Shown: positions 62,305 through 64,000 of the stretch, piece by piece
How the letters are laid out: each line of letters starts with the position of its first letter
Numbering within the stretch: position 1 is the stretch's first letter
Assembly (NCBI GenBank): GCA_963971535.1
Contig: OZ020593.1
Span: forward strand, 17,053,919-17,117,918
Direction: 5' to 3'
From: Notolepis coatsorum
Taxonomy: Eukaryota > Chordata > Actinopteri > Aulopiformes > Paralepididae
DNA: 64,000 nucleotides
Made by a program: the position numbers and the translations under genes
Notes under the pieces: model-generated
Databases searched by the model: none
The model's input: the letters and a program-made list of their open reading frames with translations, nothing else
Told to the model about the DNA's origin: nothing

Positions 62305-62800
62305 TGGGGTTATAAGCTTTAAAAGGATTTGGGGAAGACACCATAACACAATTGGGTATTCGAACCTTTAAAACCATTTGGGTGGAATACACCTTTAAAA
62401 TGATTCGGGAAGACACATTTGGGTATTAGAACCTTTAAAACCATTTGGGTGGAATACACCTTTAAAATGATTCGGGAAGACACATTTGGGTATTAGAACC
62501 TTTAAAACCATTTGGGTGGAATACACCTTTAAAATGATTCGGGAAGACACATTTGGGTATTAGAACCTTTAAGACCATTTGGGTGGAATACACCTTTAAA
62601 ATTATTCGGGAAGACACATTTGGGTATTAGAACCTTTAAGACCATTTGGGTGGAATACACCTTTAAAATTATTCGGGAAGACACATTTGGGTATTAGAAC
62701 CTTTAAAACCATTTGGGTGGAATACACCTTTAAAATGATTCGGGAAGACACATTTTGGTATTAGAACCTTTAAAACCATTTGGGTGGAATACACCTTTAA
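62305..62800. repeat. 67-bp tandem satellite
   Basis: About seven units of ACCTTTAAAACCATTTGGGT...GATTCGGGAAGACACATTTGGGTATTAGA with an exact 67-bp spacing (for example 62401 to 62468). Confidence 0.95.
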
Positions 62801-64000
62801 CTGTCCTGCTACTGTTGCATCACTGTGATGTACTGTCCTGCTAACTGTCCTGTGACTGTACACCTACTGCTACTGTACACCTACTGTACTGCTACTGTAC
62901 ACCTACTGTACTGCTACTGTACACACCTCCTGCACATTGTGATGGGGCTGTCCTGCTAACCATTTGGGTGGAATACACCTTTAACTGTCCTGCTACTGTT
63001 GCATCACTGTGATCCACTGTACTGCTACTGTATTATAACCTTTAAAACAATTTGGGTGGAATACACCTTTAAAATCATTCGATTTGGGTTATAACCTTTA
63101 ACACTATTTGGGTGGAATACACCTTTAACTGTCCTGCAGCCATTTTACCACTGTCCACTGTACTGTACTGTACAGTCCTGCTACATCACTGTCCTGCTAA
63201 CCATTTGGGTGGAATACACCTTTAACTGTCCTGCTACTGTTGCATCACTGATCCACTGTACTGCTACTGTATTATAACCTTTAAAACAATTTGGGTGGAA
63301 TACACCTTTAAAATCATTCGATTTGGGTTATAACCTTTAACACTATTTGGGTGGAATACACCTTTAACTGTCCTGCAGCCATTTTACCACTGTCCACTGT
63401 ACTGTACTGTACAGTCCTGCTACATCACTGTCCTGCTAACCATTTGGGTGGAATACACCTTTAACTGTCCTGCTACTGTTGCATCACTGTGATCCACTGT
63501 ACTGCTACTGTATTATAACCTTTAAAACAATTTGGGTGGAATACACCTTTAAAATCATTCGATTTGGGTTATAACCTTTAACACTATTTGGGTGGAATAC
63601 ACCTTTAACTGTCCTGCAGCCATTTTACCACTGTCCACTGTACTGTACAGTCCTGCTACATCACTGTCCTGCTAACCATTTGGGTGGAATACACCTTTAA
63701 CTGTCCTGCTACTGTTGCATCACTGTGATCCACTGTACTGCTACTGTATTATAACCTTTAAAACAATTTGGGTGGAATACACCTTTAAAATCATTCGATT
63801 TGGGTTATAACCTTTAACACTTTGGGTGGAATACACCTTTAACTGTCCTGCAGCCATTTTACCACTGTCCACTGTACTGTACTGTACAGTCCTGCTACAT
63901 CACTGTCCTGCTAACCATTTGGGTGGAATACACCTTTAACTGTCCTGCTACATCACTGTGATGTACTGTCCTGCTACATCACTGTAATGTACTGTCCTGC
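62801..64000. repeat. Higher-order tandem repeat, ~240-bp unit, runs off window
   Basis: CTGTCCTGCTACTG-type starts at 62985, 63226, 63465, 63701 and 63940 give spacings of 241, 239, 236 and 239 bp, after a shorter first unit (62801). Each unit mixes the GGTGGAATACACCTTTAA block of the 67-bp satellite with CTGTCCTGC/ACTGTACTG short repeats. It continues beyond the window. Confidence 0.95.

Noticed and set aside
62305..62800. CRISPR-like array (regular ~67-bp repeats)
   Set aside because: Units are uniform tandem copies without unique spacers, in a vertebrate genome; it is satellite DNA.

Overview
The window is eukaryotic, almost certainly a ray-finned fish chromosome. The evidence is L1/Tx1-, L2-, Rex1- and I/Nimb-like LINEs, tRNA-derived SINEs, a Penelope-like reverse transcriptase, many hAT elements, TTAA-flanked piggyBac-like MITEs, a Harbinger-type MITE, microsatellites and a 200-base assembly gap. 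There are no bacterial operons or CRISPR arrays. I found no intact host gene. The only host-like coding traces are a frameshifted RING-finger exon near 24.6 kb and one possible terminal exon near 55.5 kb. The Harbinger-like spliced ORF near 38.5 kb is probably transposon-derived.

Layout. 0-7 kb: the 3' LTR of an LTR retroelement, then a decayed L1/Tx1-type LINE. A 1.37-kb unknown element carrying a small one-pass membrane-protein ORF interrupts the LINE inside its reverse transcriptase. 7-14 kb: an L2-type LINE on the minus strand, two TTAA MITEs, a probable LTR, a LINE fragment with a cleanly inserted SINE, and a hAT remnant. 14.1-22.4 kb (minus strand): an unusual Penelope-like retroelement. 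Read 5' to 3' it has 196-bp 5' monomers, a 649-aa ORF ending in an SGNH hydrolase with its catalytic residues, a ~300-bp direct repeat, minisatellites, a second SGNH-like domain with a lost triad feeding into a Penelope-type RT, and a second copy of the ~300-bp repeat. 22.4-25.9 kb: a unit with a hammerhead-ribozyme-like motif, MITEs and the RING exon.

25.9-37.3 kb is a stack of insertions in an L1/Tx1 LINE. ORF1 is split by a 6.4-kb hAT transposon, which itself holds a second hAT element, a TA-flanked MITE and a TTAA MITE. ORF1 is split again by a 2.4-kb foldback element with ~1-kb inverted arms. 35.5-42.0 kb holds a ~2.5-kb segment present twice in direct orientation. It combines LINE remains, a hammerhead-like motif and a spliced Harbinger-accessory-like ORF, and only one copy carries a MITE. 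42-49.7 kb: an I/Nimb-like LINE fragment, an LTR, a hAT, more TTAA MITEs, a SINE and the gap. 49.7-56.9 kb: a Harbinger MITE, several SINEs with nested insertions, and another TTAA MITE. 56.9-62.3 kb: duplicated and inverted LINE 3' tails, a hAT MITE and a perfect 47-bp inverted repeat. 62.3-64 kb: a tandem satellite running off the window edge.

Target-site duplications and reading frames restored across insertions give a relative order of events at many places. That nested chronology and the SGNH/Penelope element are the most informative parts. All family names come from reading motifs by eye; no database search was run.
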